Source: Chryseobacterium antibioticum (lineage in GTDB: Bacteria; Bacteroidota; Bacteroidia; Flavobacteriales; Weeksellaceae). Taken from it: 64,000 nucleotides of DNA. Of this stretch, positions 20,844 to 29,800 are shown piece after piece. Under the pieces are notes generated by a model that did no database searches, was not told the DNA's origin, and saw only the letters and a list, made by a program, of their open reading frames with translations. A program made the translations under genes and the position numbers. The stretch is taken from positions 1 to 64,000 of the forward strand of contig NZ_JABBGI010000020.1 in the NCBI RefSeq assembly GCF_012927325.1, written 5' to 3'. Numbering within the stretch: position 1 is the first letter of the stretch; every line of letters starts with the position of its first letter.

Positions 20844-21012
20844 AAATTTTTATTTTATATCCTTTAAAAGTACTGTTTTTTTGAATCGGAAATAGAAATT
20901 TAAGAATACTCGGGAATTATTTTAATGGAATTCCCTTTAAATCATTAAAAATATTGAAGTGATATAAGAAAATAAAGCTAAAATAATAAGATTTCTATTT
21001 AAACTCACAACA

Positions 21013-21043
21013 CAAAAAAAGTACCCGGAAAACCGGATACTTT
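21013..21043 (-). terminator. Terminator of the NIL-domain gene
   Basis: On the minus strand AAAGTATCCGG and CCGGGTACTTT form a stem with a 4-base loop, followed by TTTTTTT. It lies 28 bases after the stop codon at 21071. Confidence 0.85.
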
Positions 21044-21070
21044 CTGTAATTAAAACTATATGAATCTCCC

Positions 21071-21388
21071 CTAAAAATACTTCCGGCAGTTGTATTCCAC
21101 CATGGTACTTAAAAGTTTATTTTTATTCAGATAGAACTCCAGCTGCTGGTAGTCTTCTGAATTGACATTAATATACAATTGTACTGAACCAAAACTGTTT
21201 CCATTCACATATTCTACATTGGCAGACAACACCCTGTGGCAGATTCCAAACTGATTGTAGATGGTATTCATTAAATGCTCAAATTTCATTTTGCCATTCA
21301 ATTCTATTTCCAGTATCAGTTCTTTTTTAGGCAGCCCTATGGTATTATTGGGTATTACCTGTAATGTTGAATTAGGTGTAATCATCAT
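21071..21388 (-). CDS. Stand-alone NIL-domain protein
   Basis: A 105-residue protein whose residues about 24-100 align by eye with the NIL domain at the C-terminus of the methionine importer ATPase MetN: LILEIELNG, then a helix ending in NQFG, VLSANVEYVNGNSFG (the SA...Y..G..FG signature), and a second helix plus final strand. In MetN this ferredoxin-like domain binds methionine and inhibits transport. Here it is free-standing, with no ATPase fused or adjacent, so it may act as a sensor or as a subunit supplied in trans. It is expressed alone from a promoter overlapped by a long palindrome, hinting at sulfur or methionine control. Family call fairly sure, role inferred. Confidence 0.75.
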   Translation of the reverse strand: MMITPNSTLQVIPNNTIGLPKKELILEIELNGKMKFEHLMNTIYNQFGICHRVLSANVEYVNGNSFGSVQLYINVNSEDYQQLEFYLNKNKLLSTMVEYNCRKYF

Positions 21389-21450
21389 TAAACAATTTTT
21401 TGGTTAAACATTTTCTAGATCATGTTTGCTTTCTTGCGTTAAATCTTTGA

Positions 21451-21480
21451 CAAAAATATAAAAAATTATTAGTCCACCAA
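21451..21480 (-). promoter_or_regulatory. Promoter of the NIL-domain gene
   Basis: On the minus strand TTG (21480-21478), a 19-base spacer and TATTTTTG (21458-21451) match the full Bacteroidetes promoter consensus. Expected transcription start is near 21445, giving a leader of about 57 bases. Confidence 0.75.
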
Positions 21481-21500
21481 ATTAGTAGACTAATAATTTT
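21462..21500. promoter_or_regulatory. 39-base palindrome covering the -33 box, candidate operator
   Basis: Outer arms AAAATTATTAGTC and GACTAATAATTTT (minus-strand reading) are perfectly complementary over 13 bases; the inner arms TACT/GGTG extend the symmetry through G-T pairs. The palindrome contains the TTG -33 element and ends three bases from the -7 box, the classical place for a repressor site. Its CTACTAATTTGGTGG core is reminiscent of Rrf2-family operators, but the regulator is not encoded here. It could also fold as an RNA hairpin only if a start upstream of it were used. Confidence 0.65.
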
Positions 21501-21591
21501 GAATTTTAACATATTATTTTTAAGCTTAGGATCATAAAAGAGAATTATTTCCCACAGATTACACGAAGATCACATATTTTAAATTAATCCA

Positions 21592-21631
21592 AATAAAAAA
21601 TACCCCTAAAGATCATTGAAGTCTTTAGGGG
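21592..21631 (-). terminator. Terminator of the YiiX-like gene
   Basis: CCCCTAAAGA (21603-21612) pairs with TCTTTAGGGG (21622-21631); on the minus strand a T-rich run follows. It is 22 bases after the stop codon at 21654. Confidence 0.85.
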
Positions 21632-21653
21632 CAATATTATTTTATGGTATGAT

Positions 21654-22325
21654 TTACAGTTCTCCTACTCTTTCCAGTTTTTCTGAAGCGGCCAGTCCAT
21701 TGGGATTACATCCGGGTTCTCCTTCCGGAACGGCCAGGTTCTTTTTTCTATAAAATTCTGTCCAGAATTCATTGGTATGACCGGTTTTAGGATCAATAAA
21801 TGTCATAGGTTCTAATTTGAAGATCTTGTTGTCACGGAAAGTCCTTTCGATATAATCTGAACAGTAATATGAATTTTCATCCAAGATATAATTGAAATTA
21901 TAAGGCTTCCCCAACATAGATTCTGCCTTTTTAAGCGCTGCAGGAACAGATTTCTGATAGTCAGATTTTAAACGGTAAATCATTACTTTTTGTCCGTCAT
22001 TAGACTGATCTTTAAGAAAAGATGTCAGGTCTTGTTTCTGGGAGCCTCCTTTTGGTGCAGCGTGCAGCACATACCAATGATTATTTTCTTTTTCTACAAT
22101 TCCGATATGATCAAATGATGCCTCTTTCTGTTTTTGAGTGACATTATTAATCGCTCCTGAAAGTCCGGTTTCTTTTGCTGTGACGAAAAGCAGATCACCA
22201 TTCTTTAGCTGCCTGGCTTTAGGATGGGGAGTACAATTCTGCCATAAGAGCATGACAGCAAAGAAAATAATATAGGTAAAGGTTTTTCCGGTTTTCAAAA
22301 AAGGACCATTTTTTAATTTAATCAT
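21654..22325 (-). CDS. YiiX/YebB-like NlpC/P60-superfamily lipoprotein hydrolase
   Basis: I place the start at ATG 22325 rather than 22364 because a -7 promoter box lies between them. The product (223 residues) then begins with a lipoprotein signal ending LLWQNC. The body has the permuted papain-like layout of the YiiX/YebB group: GDLLFV, then DHIGIV with the catalytic His, and later YYCSDYIERTF with the catalytic Cys. Members are thought to be amidases or peptidases acting on lipids, peptides or cell-wall fragments; the substrate is not determined. It is transcribed divergently from the two-component system and alone, with its own terminator. Confidence 0.82.
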   Translation of the reverse strand: MIKLKNGPFLKTGKTFTYIIFFAVMLLWQNCTPHPKARQLKNGDLLFVTAKETGLSGAINNVTQKQKEASFDHIGIVEKENNHWYVLHAAPKGGSQKQDLTSFLKDQSNDGQKVMIYRLKSDYQKSVPAALKKAESMLGKPYNFNYILDENSYYCSDYIERTFRDNKIFKLEPMTFIDPKTGHTNEFWTEFYRKKNLAVPEGEPGCNPNGLAASEKLERVGEL

Positions 22326-22346
22326 AACAGGTTTATGTTGAGCCGT

Positions 22347-22354
22347 CAAATTTA
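22347..22354 (-). promoter_or_regulatory. -7 box of the YiiX-like gene
   Basis: Minus strand reads TAAATTTG. It lies downstream of the ATG at 22364 and about 21 bases upstream of the ATG at 22325, which decides the start in favour of the latter. Confidence 0.55.
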
Positions 22355-22392
22355 CAAATTGCATTCATTATATGTATGTGAAAATACTTAAT

Positions 22393-22400
22393 TACCTTTG
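22393..22400 (+). promoter_or_regulatory. -7 box of the two-component operon
   Basis: TACCTTTG matches TAnnTTTG, 27 bases upstream of the response regulator ATG. No clear TTG at normal distance. Confidence 0.5.
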
Positions 22401-22427
22401 CAGGACCAGCCATAAAACCTGAATTCT

Positions 22428-23132
22428 ATGCCTCATATCCTGTTAGTTGAAGATGATAAAAGACTTTTGCAGCTGATTGCGAGAGGAGTGATGGAAAATG
22501 ATATGGAAGTAAACATTGCTGCCGACGGTGAAACAGCCCTCAAACTTACCGAATTGATGGATTTTGACCTCATCATCACAGATATTATCCTTCCTGTTAA
22601 AAATGGACTGGAATTCTGCAAAGAGATCAAGGCACTGAAACCCGAAATCCCCGTTATTATGCTGACAGCATTGGGAACGACAGACGATAAACTGGAAGGT
22701 TTTGATTCCGGGGCAGATGATTATCTTACAAAACCCTTTGAAATGCGTGAGCTTATGGCCAGAGTCAAGGTTCTGCTTAAAAGATATTCCACCTATCGTC
22801 CGGAAACCTCGTCTGTGCTTCAATACGAAGATATTGAGATGGATTTGAAATTAAAAACTGTCATCCGTGCCGGATATCCCATCAAGCTTACTCCCAAAGA
22901 GTTTAACCTGATGAAATTTTTGCTTGAAAATCCTGAAAGGGTGCTTTCCCGCCATGAAATTGCAGAAAATGTATGGGATACTCATTTTGATACAGGTACG
23001 AATTTCATTGATGTTTACATTAATTATATCAGAAAAAAAATAGACCGTAGCTTTGAAACCAAGCTTATTCACACCAAAGCAGGCATGGGTTTCATTTTAA
23101 AAAAGGGCTACGAAGACAACTCCAACACTTAA
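22428..23132 (+). CDS. OmpR-family response regulator
   Basis: A 234-residue regulator: receiver domain (1-120) with acidic pair Glu8-Asp9 (VEDD), phospho-acceptor Asp52 (LIITDIILP) and the DYLTKPF switch lysine; then a winged-helix DNA-binding domain (about 135-230, IKLTPKEFNLMKFLLENPERVLSRHEI). The histidine kinase gene starts 9 bases later, so they form a pair. The operon stands directly upstream of the mgtC-like and metal-efflux genes, which are plausible targets, though the roughly 430-base gap contains a separate promoter box. CusR-like by position; the signal is not shown by the sequence. Confidence 0.93.
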   Translation: MPHILLVEDDKRLLQLIARGVMENDMEVNIAADGETALKLTELMDFDLIITDIILPVKNGLEFCKEIKALKPEIPVIMLTALGTTDDKLEGFDSGADDYLTKPFEMRELMARVKVLLKRYSTYRPETSSVLQYEDIEMDLKLKTVIRAGYPIKLTPKEFNLMKFLLENPERVLSRHEIAENVWDTHFDTGTNFIDVYINYIRKKIDRSFETKLIHTKAGMGFILKKGYEDNSNT

Positions 23133-23141
23133 AGATTCGCC

Positions 23142-24497
23142 ATGAAAGTTAGAACCAGGCTTACCTTACTGTTTACATTAGTCACTGCGATGCTCATCAG
23201 TTTTTATGGCGTTGCGATCTACTATTCTTCAAAGGAAGCCAGGGAAACTTCGTTTTATACGGAACTTAAAAGCGAAGCTATTGCCAAAGCCAATCTCTTT
23301 TTCCAGGGTGCCCTGAGCGAAAAGGAAATGCATCAGCTTTACAAAACCAATACCCAGACGTTAAGTGAGGTTCAGGTTGCCATCTATGATTCCGGTTTCA
23401 ATCTTGTGTATCATGATGATTCAAAAGTGGATTATGTGAAGGAAAACTCCGAAATGCTTTCAAAGATCTTTAAAAGTAAACAGCTTTTTTTCTTTCTGAA
23501 TGATTTTCAGGTGGCAGGAATCGTTTATTCCCATAACGGAAAACAGTATGCAGTCACAGCAGCAGCTTATGATCAGTATGGTTATAATTCCATCCATCAT
23601 TTATTGACCATCAGTATTGTTTCCTTCATTATTATCCTTGTCCTTATTTATCTGGCGGGTCTTTTTCTTTCTAAAAAAGCGCTCAGTCCTGCCGTGAAAA
23701 TGGTGAAACAGATCAAAAGGATCAATGCAGGAAAACTGCAGCTCCGACTGGATGAATCTGAAGAGAAAGGAGAATTCCATGAACTTGAAAAAAACTTCAA
23801 CCAAATGCTGGAAAGGCTGGATCATTCTTTCAATACACAAAAGCATTTTGTCTCCAATATTTCCCACGAACTGAATACGCCGCTTGCAGCCATGACTGCT
23901 GAGCTGGAACTGGCTCTCCAGAAAAATTATACGCAGGGCGAATATCAAAAGATTATCCTGAATGCCTTAACGGATGTGAAAAACATGAGTAAGCTTTCCG
24001 GAAGTTTAATGGATCTTGCCAAAGCCAGCTATGACCCGGCTGAAATAAGTTTTTCCGAGATCAGGATAGATGAAATTCTAATGGACTCTTATGCTAAAAT
24101 CAGAAAAGAAAACCCTCAGTATAAAATCAACCTCAACATTGATCCTGAGATGGATGAGCAGAAACTGATCCACAAAGGAAATCCTTATCTTCTTCTGGTG
24201 GCATTCAACAATCTTATTGACAATGCCTGTAAATACGCTTCAGACGGCACTTGTTTTATTGATGTTGCTTCAGCTTCAGATCATCTTTCCATTCAGTTTA
24301 TCAACAATGGACTGCCTGTTTCTGAAAAGGATCAGCAGAATATTTTCAAACCTTTCTACAGAGCTGAAAATTCCCTTGATCAAAAAGGATATGGAATAGG
24401 CCTTTACCTTACCCAAAAGATCATTAGTCTTCACCATGCCCAAATCCAGGTCTCTTCCAAAGAAGATACGACTACTTTTCAGATACTGTTTACATGA
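23142..24497 (+). CDS. Sensor histidine kinase, HAMP-HisKA-HATPase
   Basis: A 451-residue inner-membrane kinase. Transmembrane segments at about 7-29 and 154-176 bracket a periplasmic sensor of about 120 residues that matches no family I know. HAMP follows (about 178-230), then HisKA with phospho-acceptor His242 (HFVSNISHELNTPLAAM), and HATPase with N box (FNNLIDNACKYA) and G box (KGYGIGLYLT). The layout is that of CusS/heavy-metal and envelope sensors. It follows the response regulator by 9 bases. Because a metal RND pump lies downstream, metal sensing is plausible, yet the periplasmic domain shows no obvious Met/His cluster. Confidence 0.93.
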   Translation: MKVRTRLTLLFTLVTAMLISFYGVAIYYSSKEARETSFYTELKSEAIAKANLFFQGALSEKEMHQLYKTNTQTLSEVQVAIYDSGFNLVYHDDSKVDYVKENSEMLSKIFKSKQLFFFLNDFQVAGIVYSHNGKQYAVTAAAYDQYGYNSIHHLLTISIVSFIIILVLIYLAGLFLSKKALSPAVKMVKQIKRINAGKLQLRLDESEEKGEFHELEKNFNQMLERLDHSFNTQKHFVSNISHELNTPLAAMTAELELALQKNYTQGEYQKIILNALTDVKNMSKLSGSLMDLAKASYDPAEISFSEIRIDEILMDSYAKIRKENPQYKINLNIDPEMDEQKLIHKGNPYLLLVAFNNLIDNACKYASDGTCFIDVASASDHLSIQFINNGLPVSEKDQQNIFKPFYRAENSLDQKGYGIGLYLTQKIISLHHAQIQVSSKEDTTTFQILFT

Positions 24498-24780
24498 ATT
24501 TATTTGAGACATCAGATGCCAGACATCAGATTTCAGACAGAATCGTGATGAAATAGAAATTTAGATTTATTTTAATCGTTAATAAAGTTTCGAGATACGC
24601 GTTTCCGGTTTCGCATTTTGAAACAGCAACTTGTCAACTTGTCAACTCGCAACCGGCAACTAAATTCCACTTTCATACACTCTCCGACCCTCAAACTCTA
24701 AAACTCTAAAACCCTCATACTCTCTAACTTCTAACTTCTAACCTCTCTAATAGAATTCTAATAACTTTCTAAACCATCTC
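24498..24780. repeat. Composite intergenic repeat, copy A
   Basis: A non-coding stretch built of short phrases that recur elsewhere in the window: GACATCAGAT twice near 24510-24535, CAACTTGTCAACT and CCGGCAACTAAA near 24625-24665, then many AACTCTAAAACTC and TAACTTC units up to about 24750. The same phrases in the same order, or inverted, appear at five other sites. No open frame of interest. Confidence 0.7.
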
Positions 24781-24806
24781 TAACAGCTTACGCCAGCCGT
24801 TACCAC

Positions 24807-24814
24807 TACTTTTG
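24807..24814 (+). promoter_or_regulatory. -7 box of the mgtC-metal efflux operon
   Basis: TACTTTTG matches TAnnTTTG. It lies 19 bases before a short leader ORF and 114 bases before the mgtC-like start, implying a leader transcript of about 108 bases. Confidence 0.55.
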
Positions 24815-24833
24815 CAGCAAAATAATTCAAACT

Positions 24834-24869
24834 ATGGACACAGATCCTGCCTGTTATTATCAACCTTAA
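24834..24869 (+). CDS. Candidate 11-residue leader peptide before mgtC
   Basis: ATG at 24834 opens an 11-codon frame (MDTDPACYYQP) ending in TAA. It sits between the promoter box and the mgtC-like gene. The N-terminus, Met followed by alternating Asp and Pro, recalls enterobacterial mgtL leaders (which start MEPDP), where acidic and proline residues destabilise ribosomes at low magnesium. A hairpin begins at its stop codon. Translation is not proven; it could be chance, since an 11-codon frame is short. Confidence 0.4.
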   Translation: MDTDPACYYQP

Positions 24870-24911
24870 GGCTTTTCTGAGTATGCTTTTTCTGTATGCC
24901 TGAAAAGGCCT
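24869..24911 (+). promoter_or_regulatory. Hairpin between leader ORF and mgtC
   Basis: AGGCTTTTC (24869-24877) can pair with GAAAAGGCCT (24902-24911) with one bulge, placing a stem directly after the leader stop codon and just before the purine-rich ribosome entry region (24914-24926) of the mgtC-like gene. It has no T run, so it looks like a translational or attenuation control element, not a plain terminator. Confidence 0.4.
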
Positions 24912-24928
24912 GCAAAAAAGAAAAAGTT

Positions 24929-25624
24929 ATGAATACATTAGAATTTGCTACCCGCTTACTGATCGCTCTTATTTTAGGTGCATCAATTGGTTTTGAAAGA
25001 CAGTGGCATCAGAAAAGTGCAGGGCTCAGAACCAATACGTTGGTATGTCTGGGATCGGCAGCATTTGTTTTATTATCGGTTAAAATCGGAGGCGATGCTA
25101 CAGGTAGAATAGCCTCATACATTGTCAGTGGCATTGGCTTTCTGGGTGGTGGTGTTATCATGAAAGACGGACTTACTGTACGGGGACTGAATACCGCTGC
25201 GACCATCTGGTGTTCTGCCTCTGTAGGTTCACTGGCTGCTTTGGGATTTGTGACCGAAGCTGGAATCACCACCGGACTTATTATCTTAATCCACACGGTC
25301 CTGCGTCCTCTGGGAAAAGCATTAGGCTCAAAAACCATCCGTCCCAGCACTTCCGAATATCTTATCATCATTACATGCAGAACTGAAATTGAAAACCATG
25401 CAAGAGTATTGCTCATGCAGTCTTTTAATTCAACTGACCAGATCTTACTCAAATCCCTGACCAGCGACGATACTGAAACACCGGAAAACATTATTATTTC
25501 TGCAGAAGTCTACTCCTCTTCGCCCCAAGACAACATTATCGAAAAGGCGGTCAGCAGACTTACCCTGGAAGACAAAATTACCAGAGTAAGCTGGGAGATC
25601 ATCGGAACTGAAAACGATTTATAA
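24929..25624 (+). CDS. MgtC/SapB family membrane protein
   Basis: The product is 231 residues from ATG 24929 (MNTLEFATRLLIALILGASIG); the longer start at 24896 overlaps the hairpin and is less likely. Residues 1-130 form the MgtC domain with about four membrane segments and family motifs GFERQWHQKSAGLRTNTLVCLGSA (split over 15-40), GFLGGGVI and RGLNTAATIWCSA. The C-terminal about 90 residues form a soluble ACT-like regulatory part. MgtC proteins respond to low magnesium and modulate ATP synthase or potassium uptake in other bacteria. Here the gene is followed after 19 bases by a metal-efflux operon, an unusual pairing. Confidence 0.9.
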   Translation: MNTLEFATRLLIALILGASIGFERQWHQKSAGLRTNTLVCLGSAAFVLLSVKIGGDATGRIASYIVSGIGFLGGGVIMKDGLTVRGLNTAATIWCSASVGSLAALGFVTEAGITTGLIILIHTVLRPLGKALGSKTIRPSTSEYLIIITCRTEIENHARVLLMQSFNSTDQILLKSLTSDDTETPENIIISAEVYSSSPQDNIIEKAVSRLTLEDKITRVSWEIIGTENDL

Positions 25625-25643
25625 ACTTAAAAATCAATCTAAA

Positions 25644-26780
25644 ATGATTCTAAAAAATGAACCCCAACTGATTAATATATTCTCAATGAAAATACTATTT
25701 TTCTCTCCTGTTCTTTTCCTTATCATTTCCTGTAGCGGTAAGAAAGAAGAACCTCAGCAAAAAGAAACCTTCAGCATCAAAGGAAATCATGTTATCCTAT
25801 CAGAAAACAATCCGGTATTAAAGAAAATCATTACAGAAACTGTTACGGAGCAGGAATACAGTAACCGCATTACTTCAGCAGGAACGATAGAAACCATTCC
25901 CAATAATTATGCAGAAATAGCCAGTCCTTTTTCCGGAAGGGTGATCAGATCCTTTGTGAATATAGGACAGAGCGTAAATGCAGGAAGTCCGGTTTTTGAG
26001 ATCCTCGCTCCCGGATATTCGTCTGTGCAGAAAGATTATTCTGATGCATTGAATGACCTAAGACTTGCAGAAAAAAATTACAGACGTCAGCAAGACCTTG
26101 TCAGACATGGTGTGGGTATACAAAAAGAACTGGAAGAAACAGAAACTGAATATCAGAATAAGAAAACATCGCTTTCCAATGCTTCTTCAACCTTGAATGC
26201 CTACAACAGCAAAAGCTCAGGCGGAACCTATATTATAAAAGCACCGATCAGTGGAGAAATTATCTCCAATAAAATCGTTACCGGGCAATATCTGAAAGAA
26301 GACTCGGAACCGGTGGTGATTATCGCTGAACTTTCAAAAGTATGGATCACAGGTGCTGTGAAAGAGAAAGACATCCGTTTTATCAGTCCGGGAGATCCTG
26401 TATCGGTGAAAGTCAATACCTACCCGGATATGGAGATTACCGGAAAGGTGTATCACATCAGCGAACTGGTAGATGAAGATACCCGAAGTATCAGGGTCTT
26501 AATCCAATGTGACAATCCGCAGAGGAAATTAAAACCCGGAATGTTCGCAGCGGTTACCTATTCTGCAGGAACAGAAAAAGCCGTGATTATTCCCTCCCGT
26601 GCACTGATGCAGCAGGGAGACCGCCAATATGTCTGGATAAAATCCGGTAAAAATGAATTTACAAAACGTATCGTCGTTCCCGGTAGCACGGCTGAGAAGA
26701 CCACCAAGATCAATTCAGGGCTCAAACCCGGAGATATCATCATGACTCAAGGTGGAGTCTATTTGCCTGATACAAAATAA
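25644..26780 (+). CDS. RND efflux periplasmic adaptor (CusB/HlyD type), lipoprotein
   Basis: A 378-residue membrane-fusion protein linking the inner-membrane RND pump to the outer-membrane channel. A lipoprotein signal ends LFLIISC; since it lies at residues 15-30 of the long form, ATG 25686 may be the true start. The barrel-sandwich/lipoyl parts (AEIASPFSGRVIRSFVNIGQ and TYIIKAPISGEIISNKIVTG) flank an alpha-helical hairpin (about residues 130-180) and are followed by the beta-barrel domain. It lacks the Met-rich N-terminal metal site known in CusB. Order mgtC, adaptor, pump, channel indicates one operon. Confidence 0.92.
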   Translation: MILKNEPQLINIFSMKILFFSPVLFLIISCSGKKEEPQQKETFSIKGNHVILSENNPVLKKIITETVTEQEYSNRITSAGTIETIPNNYAEIASPFSGRVIRSFVNIGQSVNAGSPVFEILAPGYSSVQKDYSDALNDLRLAEKNYRRQQDLVRHGVGIQKELEETETEYQNKKTSLSNASSTLNAYNSKSSGGTYIIKAPISGEIISNKIVTGQYLKEDSEPVVIIAELSKVWITGAVKEKDIRFISPGDPVSVKVNTYPDMEITGKVYHISELVDEDTRSIRVLIQCDNPQRKLKPGMFAAVTYSAGTEKAVIIPSRALMQQGDRQYVWIKSGKNEFTKRIVVPGSTAEKTTKINSGLKPGDIIMTQGGVYLPDTK

Positions 26781-26855
26781 TACCTCTTCAATAACTCTGG
26801 AAGCTTTCGCCCACTGAGCAAAACGGTTTCCGGACTGGACTATTCAATCAATCTT

Positions 26856-29800
26856 ATGAAAAAATTACTCACACTCTCTATACAGAAGAGATGGCTGATG
26901 CTTACCCTTTTCTTATTACTCGGAATTTTCGGATATTATTCATGGACCAAACTCTCTGTGGAAGCCTATCCTGATATTGCCGACACCACATCACAGGTAG
27001 TTACCCAGGTGCCGGGGCTGGCTGCCGAAGAAATAGAACAGCAGATCACCATTCCTTTGGAAAGATCTCTAAACGGTCTTCCGGGAATGCATATCATGAG
27101 AAGCAAAAGTACCTTCGGACTTTCTATCATCACAATGGTTTTTGATGATGGGGTTGATGATTACTGGGCAAGACAACGTATTCAGGAAAGGCTTTCAGAA
27201 GCGGAACTGCCTTACAATGCCCAACCAGGCTTGGATCCTTTAACCTCTCCGGTGGGAGAAATTTACCGCTACATTATTGAAGGAAACGGACAAAGTCTCA
27301 GGGAACTGACCGATTTGCAGAATTTTGTCATTATCCCAAGAATCAAACAGGTTACAGGCATTGCGGATGTGACAAATTTTGGTGGAATCACCACACAGTT
27401 CCAGATCGAGCTGGATCCTCAAAAACTGGATCAGTATGGATTATCTTTATCTGAGGTTACGGAAACTATCACCAAAAACAACAGCAATGCCGGAGGAAGT
27501 ATGCTGCCGAGGGGTGACCTTGCTTATGTAGTACGTGGAATCGGTCTGATCAAAGATTTAGATGATCTGGGTAAAATTGTCATCAAAACAGAAAAAGGTG
27601 TTCCCGTTTTTTTAAATGATGTAGGTACTCTGAAATACGGCAATCTTGAAAGAAAAGGAATTCTGGGTTACACAGACCGAAAACGGAATTATAATGAAAG
27701 TACCGGAGGAATTGTACTTCTTCTAAAAGGGCAGAATCCTTCCGTCGTTTTAAAGGATGTTCATCAGGCTATTGAAGAACTGAACACCAGTATTCTTCCC
27801 GCTGGCGTAAAAATCCACCCTTATCTGGACAGAACCGATCTTGTGAATACCACCCTAACCACAGTCACCCATACGCTAACGGAAGGAATTGTTTTAGTCA
27901 TTATCATCCTAATCGTATTTTTAGGAAGCTGGAGAGGGGCGCTGCTTGTCGCCATCACGATTCCTCTATCTCTGCTGATTGCATTTATCCTGATGTATTT
28001 CACCAATATCCCTGCTAATCTCCTGTCTTTAGGCGCTATAGATTTCGGGATTATTGTAGACGGGTCTATTGTCATGCTGGAGGTTATTTTAAAAAAGAGA
28101 GAAGAAGATCCGGATAAGGAACTGGAAGAAAAAACCATCATCAAGCGGGCAACAGAAATCGCAAAACCTATTTTCTTTTCAACCGTCATTATCATTACAG
28201 CTTATCTTCCGCTGTTTGCCTTTGAGCGTGTAGAAAAAAAACTTTTTACTCCTATGGCTTTTACAATCGGATATGCATTGCTGGGAGCATTGGCTGCTGC
28301 TTTGATTTTGATTCCCGGACTGGCCTACGTTATTTACAGAAAGCCTCAGAAGATATTTCACAACCGTTGGCTTGAAAAAATAAGCCGTCTTTACGGTAAA
28401 AGAATTGATAAAATCATAAAGGCTCCTAAAAAAATGCTGATTCCAGCAGGCATTATACTCATCTCAGCGGGATTCCTTTCGTTTATGGTAGGTAAAGACT
28501 TTCTGCCGGAACTGGATGAAGGGTCTATCTGGCTTCAGGTACAGCTTCCGCCCGGAATTTCATTAGACAAAGCCAGAGAGATGAGTGATTCTTTACGTAC
28601 TCAGACTATGAAACATTCTGAAGTCACCTATGTCATGGTACAGACCGGAAGAAATGATGACGGAACAGATCCGTGGACGGCTTCCCATTTTGAAGTTTCT
28701 GTAGGCATAAAACCCTACAAAGAGTGGGCATCCGGAAAGACTAAAGCCGATCTTATCAAAGAACTGGCTGATGATTATAAAAATATGCCGGGATTTTCTG
28801 TAGGATTTTCCCAACCGATGATCGATGGGGTTATGGATAAAATTTCCGGAGCCCACAGTGAATTGGTCGTCAAAGTATACGGTGATGATTTTGACGGAAC
28901 AAGAAAAATTGCAGAACAGATTCTTTCTACTCTACAAACAATTCCGGGATCTGCTGATCTTGCGATTGATCAGGAACCACCGCTTCCGCAGTTGCAAATT
29001 ATTGCAGAACGGGATAAAATTGCACAGTACGGACTGAATGTTTCCGATGTGGCAGACCTCATCGAAACAGCCCTTGGCGGAAAGGCTATTTCACAGATCT
29101 TTATCGGCAATAAAGTCTACGATATTTCGTTCCGGTATGCCGAAGACAGCCGGAATACTCCTGATAAGGTCGGGAATCTTATGCTGACTTCTGCTTCAGG
29201 TGCTAAAATACCGCTTTCACAGGTAGCTGAGATCAAATTGAGTACCGGAGAAAGTACAATCACCAGAGAAATGAATAAAAGACATCTCACCGTAAAACTC
29301 AATTTAAGGGATCGTGATTTATCTTCTTTTCTGAAGGAAGCGCAGGATACGATTGAAAAAGATATCCGCTACGATCATCAGAAATACGAGATCAAATGGG
29401 GCGGACAGTTTGAGAACAAAAACAGAGCTTATTCCCGCTTAACTTTCATTGTTCCGCTGGCATTGGCTGTTATGTTCTTACTGCTTTACGGGGCATTCGG
29501 AAGCTTCAGACAGGCGCTTGTCCTGATGAGTATTATTCCTCTTGCCTTATTCGGGGGTATGTTAGCATTAAATGTACGGGGTATGACTTTAAATGTCCCG
29601 TCAGCTGTGGGCTTTATAGCACTATTTGGAGTAGCCGTACAGAACGGGGTCATCATGGTATCTCATATCAACACGCTAAGAAAACAGGGAGTTAATCTAA
29701 AAATATCGGTGATAAAAGGAGCAGAAGACCGTTTCAGACCTGTATTGATGACCGCTTCGGTTGCCGTAATCGGCTTATTCCCTGCTTCACTGGCTACCGG

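Noticed and set aside
21550..21578. CCCACAGATTACACGAAGATCAC phrase similar to a dispersed flavobacterial word
   Set aside because: Only one copy in this window, so no repeat can be shown from the sequence.
24896..24928. Longer MgtC start at 24896
   Set aside because: It would begin inside the hairpin and add eleven charged residues before the first membrane segment; ATG 24929 has the purine-rich lead and fits the family.
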